NCBI GenBank assembly: GCA_033549305.1
Contig: JAWSUV010000002.1
Coordinates: 1 to 60,806 of the forward strand
DNA length: 60,806 bases
Direction of reading: 5' to 3'
From: Anoxynatronum sp033549305
GTDB taxonomy: Bacteria; Bacillota; Clostridia; Peptostreptococcales; Tindalliaceae
Shown: positions 16,694-24,905 of the stretch, piece by piece
How positions within the stretch are numbered: position 1 is the first letter of the stretch
Layout: each line of letters opens with the position of its first letter
The notes under the pieces: model-generated
Told to the model about the DNA's origin: nothing
The model's database searches: none
The model's input: the letters and a program-made list of their open reading frames with translations, nothing else
Position numbers and translations under genes: made by a program

Positions 16694-17719
16694 TTAATCG
16701 ATTTTAACAATCCAGGCTTCAGGAGCTTCGACATCACCAAACTGAATCCCGCAGAGTGTGTCGTAGAGCTTCTTGGTCATCGGTCCCACTTCAGTTTCAC
16801 TGTAGAAAACATGCAGTTTTCCGTTGTAATCAATGCCGCCGATCGGGGTGATGACTGCAGCGGTTCCGCAGGCGCCTGCTTCTGCAAACTCATCGAGTTG
16901 ATCAATAAACACATCCCGCTCCGACACTGCCATGTGCAAATAATTTTCTGCCAGATACAGCAGCGAGTATTTGGTGATGCTGGGCAAAATGGAAGGGGAT
17001 TTTGGTGTGACGAATTCGCTGTCACGGGTGATTCCAAAGAAATTGGCAGCACCCACTTCTTCAATTTTCGTGTGGGTTAGCGGATCCAGGTAGATGCAGT
17101 CGGCAAAGCCTTTGTTCACCGCTTCGGCATGAGGCATCAGACTGCCGGCATAGTTGCCGCCCACTTTAGCAGCGCCGGTGCCATAGGGAGCGGCTCTGTC
17201 ATAGTCAGAAACGGTGAAGTTGACGGGTGCCAGTCCTCCTTTGAAATAGGGGCCGACCGGCAGGCAAAAGACGCTGAAAATGTACTCAGGAGCCGGTTTT
17301 ACACCGATATTATCTCCCACACCAATCACAAAGGGGCGCAGGTACAGTGTCGCGCCGGTACCGTAAGGGGGGACATAATCAATGTTGGCTTTGACCACCT
17401 TTTGGCACGCGTCGATAAACATGTCTTCAGGCACCAGAGGCATCAGCACCCGGGCACAGCTGCGCTGCATCCGCTGGGCATTTTGATCGGGGCGAAACAG
17501 CTGCACCCTGCCGTCTTTGGCTCGATAAGCCTTCAGACCTTCAAAACATTGCTGGCCATAGTGAAGGGCTGCTGCTGATTCGCTGATATGCAACGTATTA
17601 TCTTCTGTCAGATAGCCTTGATCCCATTGACCGTCTTTCCAGCGGGCAATGTAGCGAAATGGTGTTTTCATGTAGGAAAAACCCAATTTGCTCCAATCAA
17701 TGGATACGGATGTGTTCAT
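16694..17719 (-). CDS. ilvE: Branched-chain amino acid aminotransferase
   Basis: The 341-residue class IV (fold type IV) PLP aminotransferase transfers amino groups between Leu/Ile/Val and 2-oxoglutarate. FEGLKAYR near the N terminus, the PLP-Lys segment GTGAAKVGGNYAGSL and the C-terminal GTAAVITPIG loop are clear. The start is the ATG following AGGAGGG; 12 further upstream codons lack support. A TATAAT with an upstream TGG on the minus strand lies about 55 bp before the start. In a Stickland organism it would begin the oxidation of branched-chain donors. No T-box leader is seen upstream. Confidence 0.93.
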   Translation of the reverse strand: MNTSVSIDWSKLGFSYMKTPFRYIARWKDGQWDQGYLTEDNTLHISESAAALHYGQQCFEGLKAYRAKDGRVQLFRPDQNAQRMQRSCARVLMPLVPEDMFIDACQKVVKANIDYVPPYGTGATLYLRPFVIGVGDNIGVKPAPEYIFSVFCLPVGPYFKGGLAPVNFTVSDYDRAAPYGTGAAKVGGNYAGSLMPHAEAVNKGFADCIYLDPLTHTKIEEVGAANFFGITRDSEFVTPKSPSILPSITKYSLLYLAENYLHMAVSERDVFIDQLDEFAEAGACGTAAVITPIGGIDYNGKLHVFYSETEVGPMTKKLYDTLCGIQFGDVEAPEAWIVKID

Positions 17720-17770
17720 AAAATCCCTCCTGATTCTGTTGTTCTGTCGCCGCACAAGCGGTGATCCATT

Positions 17771-17779
17771 CCCATTATA
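17771..17779 (-). promoter_or_regulatory. ilvE extended -10 promoter
   Basis: On the minus strand TGGTATAAT (plus-strand 17774-17779 for the hexamer) lies about 55 bp upstream of the ilvE ATG. The -35 17 bp further up (ATGTCG) is weak. Confidence 0.6.
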
Positions 17780-17862
17780 CCATATCTGCTTCTGAGCGAC
17801 ATCTTATCCTGCAGGGACAGAATCAACCGGAATCGGTATGGGCGGAATCGTATATTCACTCG

Positions 17863-18582
17863 TTATTCGAGTGGTGATTCGGGTTCGCCCGACTTCCGGC
17901 GGACCTCGCTGAGCATCGGCAATTTCCAGTTGATGGGGCTTCGATCATTTTCCATCAGGAATGCGTTGGCACGGGAGAAGGGGCGGCTGCCGAAAAACCC
18001 CCGGGGGGCGGAAAGCGGACTGGGATGGGGAGACTCCAAAACCAGGTGGTGTGGATTGGAGATCAATGACAGCTTTTCCTGAGCATGTTTACCCCACAGA
18101 AAAAAAACCACTGGTGTTTCGTGGGTGTTCACCAGGTCAATGACCCGGTCAGTAAACCTTTCCCATCCCATACCCCGATGCGATGCTGCCTGTCCGGCGC
18201 GGACAGTCAGGGCAGTGTTCAGCAGCAGTACACCGCGTCTGGCCCAGGGAATCAGGCAACCGTGATCCGGCCGCGGGAATCCCAGGTCTGTTTCCAGTTC
18301 TTTGAAAATATTGACCAAAGATGGAGGCGCATCAATACCCGGCTTCACAGAAAAACACAAGCCATGTGCCTGACCGGGTCCATGATATGGATCCTGCCCC
18401 AAAATAACCACCTTAACGTGTTGATAAGGGGTATAATGGAGTGCATTGAAAATATCATGCATGTCCGGGTAAACGGTCCCGGTACGATATTCCTCTTTGA
18501 GAAACGTCCGCAGCGACTCGTAGTATGGTTTTGAGAATTCTGGATTTAAGAGTGGGGCCCAGTCGTTTTTTAGAATGGACAT
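17863..18582 (-). CDS. ung: Uracil-DNA glycosylase
   Basis: The 239-residue family-1 enzyme removes uracil from DNA. The water-activating motif GQDPYHGPGQAHGL, the VFFLWG strand and the C-terminal SPHPSPLSAPRGFFGS loop are all present. The start is the ATG of MSILKNDW preceded by AAGGAG; the open frame continues 26 codons upstream without a binding site. It is the third base-excision glycosylase in the window, after those at 0.8-1.9 kb. A promoter with TTGTGA and extended TACAAT lies about 90 bp upstream. Confidence 0.95.
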   Translation of the reverse strand: MSILKNDWAPLLNPEFSKPYYESLRTFLKEEYRTGTVYPDMHDIFNALHYTPYQHVKVVILGQDPYHGPGQAHGLCFSVKPGIDAPPSLVNIFKELETDLGFPRPDHGCLIPWARRGVLLLNTALTVRAGQAASHRGMGWERFTDRVIDLVNTHETPVVFFLWGKHAQEKLSLISNPHHLVLESPHPSPLSAPRGFFGSRPFSRANAFLMENDRSPINWKLPMLSEVRRKSGEPESPLE

Positions 18583-18669
18583 CGGTAATCTCCTTCCAAT
18601 CGGTCTGTGATCTGTTCTTAAAAAGGGATCAGTCATTATGAACCGGTATTTCTTTCTCATGTTGTTTCT

Positions 18670-18698
18670 ATTGTAGCAATTTCATGTAAATTTCACAA
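18670..18698 (-). promoter_or_regulatory. ung promoter
   Basis: On the minus strand TTGTGA (plus 18693-18698), a 17-bp spacer and TGC-TACAAT (hexamer at plus 18670-18675) make a good extended -10 promoter. Confidence 0.7.
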
Positions 18699-18806
18699 AC
18701 TCCCGGGTATCATGCAGAGGATGCCGTCACGATTTTGCTTGACAAGCTCCGATATTATTTGACATGATTAAGAGGCATAATGAATGACTCGGATGGAGGA
18801 ACACGA

Positions 18807-20444
18807 ATGGACTTTTCAGAAAAACTGAATCTTATGATGGATTTGTTCAGTATCAGTAACAGCAAGTTATCAAGGCAGCTTAGCATTGATCCTTCCCTTG
18901 TCAGTAAATGGCGTCACGGCAATCGGATGCCTGCAAGGAATGCTTCATACATCGCAGAACTGGTTGTCTACTTCTATCAACTGTATCAATCATCGGACGC
19001 TATGATTCAACATCGCCTCCGGCGCATGCTGGGAGAATCGGCCGAGCTTCATCTGGACGACAGTGAAATGATTTTGAAGCAACTACTGATGGAATGGCTC
19101 AATCCCATTGAAGGTGATTCGAAACAGAACGACAGGACCATTTCCGGACACCAAAGCCAGCAGGTTATTCATCTGGTGCAGCACCTGCTTAACCAGGAAA
19201 ACATCGCATCTTCGCAAACAGCGGTTTTAGAAGGCACTCCCGAATCACCGGGCGGAAGCCGGCGCGGATATCATCTTCATGCCGGCAGAGCCGGCCGAAG
19301 AAGAGCGGTATTGGAGTTCCTGGACATGGTACTGGAGATGAAGCCACCACAGGAGCTTCTGCTGCACAGCCAGGAGGATCTTGCCTGGATGTCGGAAAGC
19401 CGGGAGTTTATGGATGAATGGAATCGCAAACTGATGGCTGTGCTGATGCAAGGGCATCAGGTCACGATTATCCACCACATGGACCGGCAGGAGCAGGATT
19501 TATTCTCTATCATGAAATACTGGATACCACTGCATTTAACCGGAAATGTGCGTTCCTGGTATTCTCCGGTCTATAAGGAAATGCCATTTAGAACCACTCA
19601 TTTCATCATTCGCAATCAGGCCGCGATCTACGCTTCGGTAAGCCAGGAAAGCGACGATGAAAACAATTATACATTTTTTTACCGCGATCCTTTGGTGGCC
19701 CAAATTCTCGAAAACAGTTACCGGGTGTTTCTGAACCAGTGCGTCCCACTGGTGAATTCCTACATGGCTGACCGAATGGATGCGTATATGGCACAGTTGA
19801 CGGAGCTGGAGGAAGAAGCCGGTACCTGGATTGGATGGAAAAATGGTTTAAGCAGTTCCGCGATCAGCGTTTCACTCTATGAGCAGTTGTTAATCCAGGC
19901 CGGGGTAGGTGGCGCTGAACGCTGGAAACGACTGCAGCTGCAGCAGCGGAGGCTGGAGGCATTCCGCAAGAATATTGCTCATTTCAGCTTCATTGAAATC
20001 CTGCCATTAAGCCTGTTAAACCATCTTAACAAAGATACCCGGGCAGCACTCAGCCCGCTCGAAGCTTTTACCTCGAATCGGATCATATTAACCAATGAAC
20101 AGGTTGTGGCAATACTGGAATCAGTGGTGGATCGACTGCAAAAATATCCTAATTACGAAGTATACCTGGCCAATGCAAATCCTCTTTGGAAAGAAATTGA
20201 TATGAGTCTGGGCTACAAGGAAAATCGCGCGGCAGTGGCGGCCAGCCTGGGACCTGCACAGCAACGGCCGGCAGCGCTGGTTACAGGTGAAGGAAATGTG
20301 GTGCTGACCTTTGAAGGGTTTTTTGATGCGGCGCTGGAAAGCATTCCAGGCAATTACAAAAATCGGCATCGTGTCATGGAAAAAATTCAAAAAATCATCC
20401 GGCAGATGAGGCAACAGGCACAAAGCAGCCTTCAGCAAACGTAA
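18807..20444 (+). CDS. Large HTH protein of unknown function
   Basis: I do not recognise a named family for this 545-residue protein. Residues 5-35 form a cI/XRE-type helix-turn-helix (LFSISNSKLSRQL then SLVSKWRHGNRMPAR), so it probably binds DNA. The remaining 450 residues have no signal peptide, membrane segment or catalytic motif I can name. Residues 140-165 are Arg/Gly rich (GGSRRGYHLHAGRAGRRR), and the middle (EFLDMVLEMKPPQELLLHSQED) looks like a sensing domain. ATG with GGAGG 7 bases upstream. It is transcribed alone, divergent from ung, and ends at a strong hairpin. A regulator responding to an unknown signal is the safest description. Confidence 0.6.
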   Translation: MDFSEKLNLMMDLFSISNSKLSRQLSIDPSLVSKWRHGNRMPARNASYIAELVVYFYQLYQSSDAMIQHRLRRMLGESAELHLDDSEMILKQLLMEWLNPIEGDSKQNDRTISGHQSQQVIHLVQHLLNQENIASSQTAVLEGTPESPGGSRRGYHLHAGRAGRRRAVLEFLDMVLEMKPPQELLLHSQEDLAWMSESREFMDEWNRKLMAVLMQGHQVTIIHHMDRQEQDLFSIMKYWIPLHLTGNVRSWYSPVYKEMPFRTTHFIIRNQAAIYASVSQESDDENNYTFFYRDPLVAQILENSYRVFLNQCVPLVNSYMADRMDAYMAQLTELEEEAGTWIGWKNGLSSSAISVSLYEQLLIQAGVGGAERWKRLQLQQRRLEAFRKNIAHFSFIEILPLSLLNHLNKDTRAALSPLEAFTSNRIILTNEQVVAILESVVDRLQKYPNYEVYLANANPLWKEIDMSLGYKENRAAVAASLGPAQQRPAALVTGEGNVVLTFEGFFDAALESIPGNYKNRHRVMEKIQKIIRQMRQQAQSSLQQT

Positions 20445-20473
20445 AGCTCGCGCAAGGTGCCGATCAATAGCGA

Positions 20474-20534
20474 AAATGCTCCACTCACTCAAACAGATTG
20501 GTTTTCATCTGTCGTGAATGAGGGGAGCATTTTT
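20474..20534. terminator. Bidirectional hairpin between the HTH gene and arginase
   Basis: AAAATGCTCC with CTCA on the left pairs with TGAG and GGAGCATTTTT on the right across a 30-base loop between convergent genes. Confidence 0.7.
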
Positions 20535-20559
20535 GAGTATCGCTGGTCAAAGAGACAAA

Positions 20560-21465
20560 CTACTTCAATTGATCTCCCAGCAAAGATCCCATGAGAGCAA
20601 CAGCGGCTTTGGCTGTTTTATTGCGCTCGTCAAGAATGGGATTAATTTCAACAAATTCGGCGGACACAACAATGCCGGACTCCGCCAGCATTTCCATAGC
20701 CAGATGGCTTTCCCGGTAAGAAATACCGCCAATCACGGGTGTGCCCACTCCGGGAGCGTCTGTCGGATCGACTCCATCCAGATCAAGGGAAAGATGAACG
20801 CCGTCAGTCCGTTTTTTCAGATAATCAATGGATTCTTCCATAATCGCCGCCATCCCCATCCTGTCAATTTCGTGCATGGTGTAAACGCGCAATCCCATCT
20901 CCCGAATCAGCTTTTTTTCACCTTTATCCAAATCCCGGAGACCAATGATGACCAGGTTTTCCGGCTTCACTTTGGGGCCATAACCACCTAAACCGGAAAG
21001 GGCCGGATGACCGATACCCAGGCTGGATGCCAGGGGCATGCCATGAATATTTCCGGAAGGGGAAGTATCGCCGGTATTCAGATCTCCGTGAGCATCAAAC
21101 CAGATAACGCCCAGGTCTTCATAATGCTTTGAAACACCAGCAAGGGTTCCAATGGCGATGCTGTGGTCGCCGCCCAGCACCAACGGGAAATGGCCTTTTT
21201 CAACGACGTCTGAGACCAGGTCTGCCAACTGGGTATTGGCAGTTTCGATGGCATTTAGGTTTCGAAGGTTGTGATCTGTTTCTGTGTGTTTCCGTTCAGG
21301 CATGGCAATCTGAATATCTCCCAGATCCTCAACTTCAAGCTCCAGGCCTTCCAATTTTTCGACAATCCCGGCGTAGCGAATGGCGCTTGGTCCCATATCC
21401 ACACCGCGACGGTTCTGACCCAGATCCATGGGAACTCCGATGATACTGATTTTTCGTGTATTCAT
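20560..21465 (-). CDS. rocF: Arginase
   Basis: The 301-residue ureohydrolase converts arginine to ornithine and urea. The binuclear manganese motifs are GGDHS, DAHGD and SLDLDGVDP, and NIHGMPLA is the arginase substrate segment that separates it from agmatinase. The ATG is 8 bases after AGGAGG. A near-consensus promoter (TTGACA-N17-TATATT) drives it as a single gene, with the cupin gene upstream on the same strand. Ornithine formed here is a Stickland substrate. No urease or arginine transporter is in the window. Confidence 0.93.
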   Translation of the reverse strand: MNTRKISIIGVPMDLGQNRRGVDMGPSAIRYAGIVEKLEGLELEVEDLGDIQIAMPERKHTETDHNLRNLNAIETANTQLADLVSDVVEKGHFPLVLGGDHSIAIGTLAGVSKHYEDLGVIWFDAHGDLNTGDTSPSGNIHGMPLASSLGIGHPALSGLGGYGPKVKPENLVIIGLRDLDKGEKKLIREMGLRVYTMHEIDRMGMAAIMEESIDYLKKRTDGVHLSLDLDGVDPTDAPGVGTPVIGGISYRESHLAMEMLAESGIVVSAEFVEINPILDERNKTAKAAVALMGSLLGDQLK

Positions 21466-21512
21466 TGACAACAGCCTCCTATGATTACATGTATGCGAAA
21501 AGTGCTGACTAT

Positions 21513-21541
21513 AATATACATGAATGCATAAAGCGTGTCAA
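21513..21541 (-). promoter_or_regulatory. rocF promoter with flanking inverted repeat
   Basis: On the minus strand TTGACA (plus 21536-21541), a 17-bp spacer and TATATT (plus 21513-21518). CATGTAT (21488-21494) and ATACATG (21516-21522) form an inverted pair around the start point and could bind an arginine-responsive regulator; that is a guess. Confidence 0.8.
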
Positions 21542-21655
21542 GGTGAAAAACGCTGATATATCAACATAAATATGAACTTTATTGAAATAAATTAGTTGGA
21601 TAAATGCATACCAAAGCCTTCTGCTGGGCAAAGAAAGCAGCAGGGCGCTTTTCTG

Positions 21656-21994
21656 CTAAAGAACGGGCAGAAAATCTTCACGCACAGGTGTAAAGGTTTC
21701 GATGACGACAGCGGTTTCAAGAACTGTGACCATGTGAGAGACATTTCCGCCGATGGACCAGCTGTCACCCGGTTTCATTTCCACTTCCTGGCCGTCGATC
21801 TCAAATAGAAGGCGCCCGGATAGAAGATAACCTGTTTGTTCCTGGGGGTGCTGGTGCAGCGGCAGCACTTTACCCTGCTGCAGGTGAAATTCACACAGCA
21901 TGGTTTCTTTCCCCACTACCAGATTGCGTCGCTGTACTCCTTCCAGCATTTGGACATAAGATCCTTCGCCTTGATTAATAAAAAAAGACTTCAT
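21656..21994 (-). CDS. Single-domain cupin protein
   Basis: A 112-residue beta-barrel protein with the two cupin motifs: PLHQHPQEQTGYLLSG (metal-binding His, His, Gln/Glu) and PGDSWSIGGNVSHMV (second His). It probably binds a divalent metal. The small cupins include sensors, isomerases and lyases, so the reaction is not deduced. GGAAAGGA precedes the ATG. It lies between arginase and the QueG-like gene on the same strand, 81 bp downstream of the latter, and could be co-transcribed with it. Confidence 0.8.
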   Translation of the reverse strand: MKSFFINQGEGSYVQMLEGVQRRNLVVGKETMLCEFHLQQGKVLPLHQHPQEQTGYLLSGRLLFEIDGQEVEMKPGDSWSIGGNVSHMVTVLETAVVIETFTPVREDFLPVL

Positions 21995-22075
21995 TCGATC
22001 GCTTCCTTTCCAAATTAATCTTCACTCTTATGGATGGCAAAAATGGCTACAGGCAGTTATAAAAAGTCAGTCTGA

Positions 22076-22843
22076 TTACCTCTTTAACAACACGGGATTG
22101 GTTGTGGAACAGGGAAGTCCGACAGTGCATTTGCCGCATACGTCCGCCAGGCCGATCTCCGACAGTGCAGCGGCATTTTCAAGGCACATGGCATAACAAT
22201 GATGGCGGTCATAACCGTTTTGTGAGAGTGAACCATTGATGCAGTGGTCCACACACAGACCGCAGCTGCCGTTGAGTTTGAATAGACAGGCCGGTGTTTC
22301 CGGGCGGGGACTGGGCGTTACAGGGGCATTGGTCACCAGCGTGCCGATACGGCCGCAGCAGCCTTTTTCAGTAATCAGCAGGTTGTGCAGGCCAAACTGC
22401 CCCAGACCGGCGATATAGGCTGCGTGGCGGTGGGACCACAAACTCATCAGGGTCTCTTCATCAAAATTGTGGGTGGCACTGGCATAAACTGTTTCATAGC
22501 CGGCATTTGACAAACGGCGGACCAGATAGACATTCACATCAGTGATCAGCTGGTTCGTATGAATGTAGGCTTCTCCCCATTCACGGGAAGCCAGGCGGCC
22601 GGTCCGGTTGCTCTCCGGGACGGACGGATGAAAAGGCAGAAAATAAGCAATAACAGAAACGGCATCCGGAAGCAGGTCAGCGGGCAATTGATGATCCGGG
22701 TGGGTCCATTGCCTCAGAGACTGAAACAGAGGATCTGAGGCGGCTGCATAAGCGATCAGGGGCTTCTGCCAGTATCCTTCCTTCCGCTGCATCGGGTACG
22801 CTGCAACGAAATGTTCAATCCAGCGTTGAATAGGGTTGTTCAT
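22076..22843 (-). CDS. QueG-like 4Fe-4S protein (epoxyqueuosine reductase-related)
   Basis: The 255-residue protein resembles the Fe-S family annotated as epoxyqueuosine reductase in anaerobes but is shorter than true QueG (about 380 residues) and lacks its cobalamin-pocket and C-terminal repeat region. GCCGRIGTLVTNAP and the Cys-rich tail (NGSCGLCVDHC, then CYAMC and VCGKCTVGLPC) suggest one or two iron-sulfur clusters. Several of its relatives act as corrinoid activation or reduction proteins. ATG preceded by AAGGAGC; an in-frame TTG lies one codon upstream. The substrate is unknown. Confidence 0.7.
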   Translation of the reverse strand: MNNPIQRWIEHFVAAYPMQRKEGYWQKPLIAYAAASDPLFQSLRQWTHPDHQLPADLLPDAVSVIAYFLPFHPSVPESNRTGRLASREWGEAYIHTNQLITDVNVYLVRRLSNAGYETVYASATHNFDEETLMSLWSHRHAAYIAGLGQFGLHNLLITEKGCCGRIGTLVTNAPVTPSPRPETPACLFKLNGSCGLCVDHCINGSLSQNGYDRHHCYAMCLENAAALSEIGLADVCGKCTVGLPCSTTNPVLLKR

Positions 22844-23109
22844 CAAGACGCTCCTTTTGGGGTTACGGGAACTCTGTTAGTCGACTTATAAGCATATTCT
22901 ACAATAGATAACACCGAAAAGCCATTCTTATCACACGTCATTGATGATTGATTTGAGTGTGAGGTTACAGCCGGGATAGGGTAGATATGCATTAACGGCT
23001 TTCATGCGATTGATGATAATGCTGAAGGCAGCACGAAAACAATCATATCATTACCTTAATGATCATGCAGTACACCCCCCAAAAAAGAATTTGAAAGAAG
23101 GAAGTTCCT

Positions 23110-23958
23110 ATGAACAGCAACAGAGTTATCATTCGCGGGGGAGGCGATCTGGCTACCGGGATCGCCCACAGGCTTCATCAGGCTGGTTATCAGCTGTTGA
23201 TTACTGAAAAGGAGCAGCCTTCGGCGATTCGCCGCACGGTTTCTTTTGCAAATGCAGTATATCTGGGTACCATGACAGTGGAAAGTGTTACTGCATGCCG
23301 GGCGAACAGCCTCCGGGAGGCAGAGACGCTGTGGCAAAAAAAACAAATTCCGGTGATGGTGACAGAGGCAGCTGATCTTTGCTGGAAACTGAAAGCGGAT
23401 GTCCTAGTGGATGCAACGCTTGCAAAGAAAAACACAGGCATTGAACGAGGGTTGGCTCCCATTGTCATTGGCATCGGTCCTGGGTTTGAAGCCGGCAGGG
23501 ATGTGGACGCTGTGGTGGAAAGCCAGCGAGGGCATCAGCTGGGCCGTGTGCTTTACCAGGGGAAAGCCCGCCCCAATACCGGCATCCCTGGAAGCATTGC
23601 CGGTGTGGGTATCGAACGGCTCCTGAAAGCACCAGCACCTGGTATTTTTAAGGGAGAAGCAGTCATCGGAGATGTGGTGAAAGCTGGTCAGCTGGTGGCG
23701 TCAGTAAATGGTGAACCGGTGGTGTCACAGATTGATGGTCTGTTACGTGGCCTGCTGGCTGACGGGTTATCGGTAACCGCCGGATATAAAGTGGGCGATG
23801 TCGATCCGCGAATTGATCCGGAACTCTGCAGTCAAATTTCTGACAAAGCCAGGGCTATTGGCGGAGGAGTGCTGGAAGCCATTTTGCATCTGCAGCCGGA
23901 AAGGAAAAGCGCAAACATGCTGGATGAATGCGGAGGCAGACCATCATCCATTCATTAA
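23110..23958 (+). CDS. yqeB: Selenium-dependent molybdenum hydroxylase system protein (EF2563/YqeB family)
   Basis: The 282-residue protein matches the EF2563 family tied to selenium-dependent molybdenum hydroxylases. It starts with IIRGGGDLATGIAHRLH, a Rossmann-like dinucleotide or nucleotide loop, and the C-terminal third has a biotinyl/hammerhead-like fold (VVKAGQLVASVNGEPV). It is followed by an XdhC-family gene, with 20 bp between the two, forming the usual maturation pair. The hydroxylase itself, the selD/selA-type genes and the other partners (ygfJ, yqeC) are not in the window. Selenium use is independently shown by the grd genes 4 kb away. Confidence 0.82.
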   Translation: MNSNRVIIRGGGDLATGIAHRLHQAGYQLLITEKEQPSAIRRTVSFANAVYLGTMTVESVTACRANSLREAETLWQKKQIPVMVTEAADLCWKLKADVLVDATLAKKNTGIERGLAPIVIGIGPGFEAGRDVDAVVESQRGHQLGRVLYQGKARPNTGIPGSIAGVGIERLLKAPAPGIFKGEAVIGDVVKAGQLVASVNGEPVVSQIDGLLRGLLADGLSVTAGYKVGDVDPRIDPELCSQISDKARAIGGGVLEAILHLQPERKSANMLDECGGRPSSIH

Positions 23959-23978
23959 CTGAAAGGAGCGAAGTATCC

Positions 23979-24800
23979 ATGGAAATCAATGTGCTGAAAC
24001 ACATCACTGATCAGATGGCGGAAAATCGGCCGGCGGCCATGGTTACCGTCATTGAAGCTACCGGATCTACCCCGGGGAAAAGCGGCACCATGATGGCTGT
24101 ACTGGAAGATGGAACCACAGTCGGCACAGTAGGCGGAGGAACACTGGAGGGAGAAATCATCAAATCAGCCAGGGAATGCCTGGAAAGAGGGGAGAGCAGA
24201 CTCCTTAAATACCACTTGACGGATGATGAGAAGGGGATCGGCATGCAGTGCGGCGGCGATGTCCAGGTGTTTGTGAAAGTATTTCAGACGCGACAGCAGC
24301 TGGTGCTGGCCGGGGGAGGACACATTGCCCAGTCCTTGTACCGTCTGGGATTAATGATGGGGTTTCGTGTCACAGTGGTGGAAGACCGGGAAGAATATGC
24401 CGGCCGTGACCGATTTCCGGAAGCGGAAAACCTGTTGGTGGGAGATATGGGAAAACTGCTGGAGGAACTGCCGATGGGTGCCGGAAGCTACGTGGTGATC
24501 GTTAGCCGGGGACATCAGCTGGATGAACTGGCTCTGCGGGCCGTGATGAACCGACCGGTCTCCTATGTGGGCATGATCGGAAGTCGTGCCAAGATAGCCA
24601 ATACGGTCAAATCTCTACGGGATAGCGGAGTGGATGAAGAACTGATTCAAAATGTGTACATGCCCATTGGACTTGATCTTGGTGGCCAGAAACCGGAGGA
24701 AATTGCCGTCAGTATCATGGCGGAAATCCTGGCGGTGAAGTATGGAACCACCCCTTCACACTTGAAAATGAAATCGGGAAAAACGTATAGCGCATTGTGA
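23979..24800 (+). CDS. xdhC: XdhC/CoxI family maturation factor
   Basis: The 273-residue XdhC-type protein helps insert the sulfurated molybdenum cofactor into xanthine-dehydrogenase-like hydroxylases. ATGSTPGKSGTMMAV with GGGTLEGEI forms the N-terminal domain. The C-terminal Rossmann part begins at LVLAGGGHIAQSL and ends in SYVGMIGSRAKI and GLDLGGQKPEEIAVSIMAE. The start is the ATG with AAAGGAG 10 bases upstream; a longer frame overlaps yqeB. It shares the yqeB transcription unit and ends at a terminator convergent with the grd locus. Confidence 0.88.
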   Translation: MEINVLKHITDQMAENRPAAMVTVIEATGSTPGKSGTMMAVLEDGTTVGTVGGGTLEGEIIKSARECLERGESRLLKYHLTDDEKGIGMQCGGDVQVFVKVFQTRQQLVLAGGGHIAQSLYRLGLMMGFRVTVVEDREEYAGRDRFPEAENLLVGDMGKLLEELPMGAGSYVVIVSRGHQLDELALRAVMNRPVSYVGMIGSRAKIANTVKSLRDSGVDEELIQNVYMPIGLDLGGQKPEEIAVSIMAEILAVKYGTTPSHLKMKSGKTYSAL

Positions 24801-24835
24801 AGAGAATCAGTTTGACAATCGCAACAGGCAACATG

Positions 24836-24864
24836 AAACAGCCGCCCAGTTGGGCGGCTGTTTT
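24836..24864. terminator. Terminator shared by xdhC and grdD
   Basis: AAACAGCCGCCCA and TGGGCGGCTGTTT form an almost loopless perfect stem with T- and A-tracts, between convergent genes. Confidence 0.9.
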
Positions 24865-24905
24865 GCACAGGAGATCCTGTTTACCTTCTCTTCTTCTCCG
24901 CGGAT

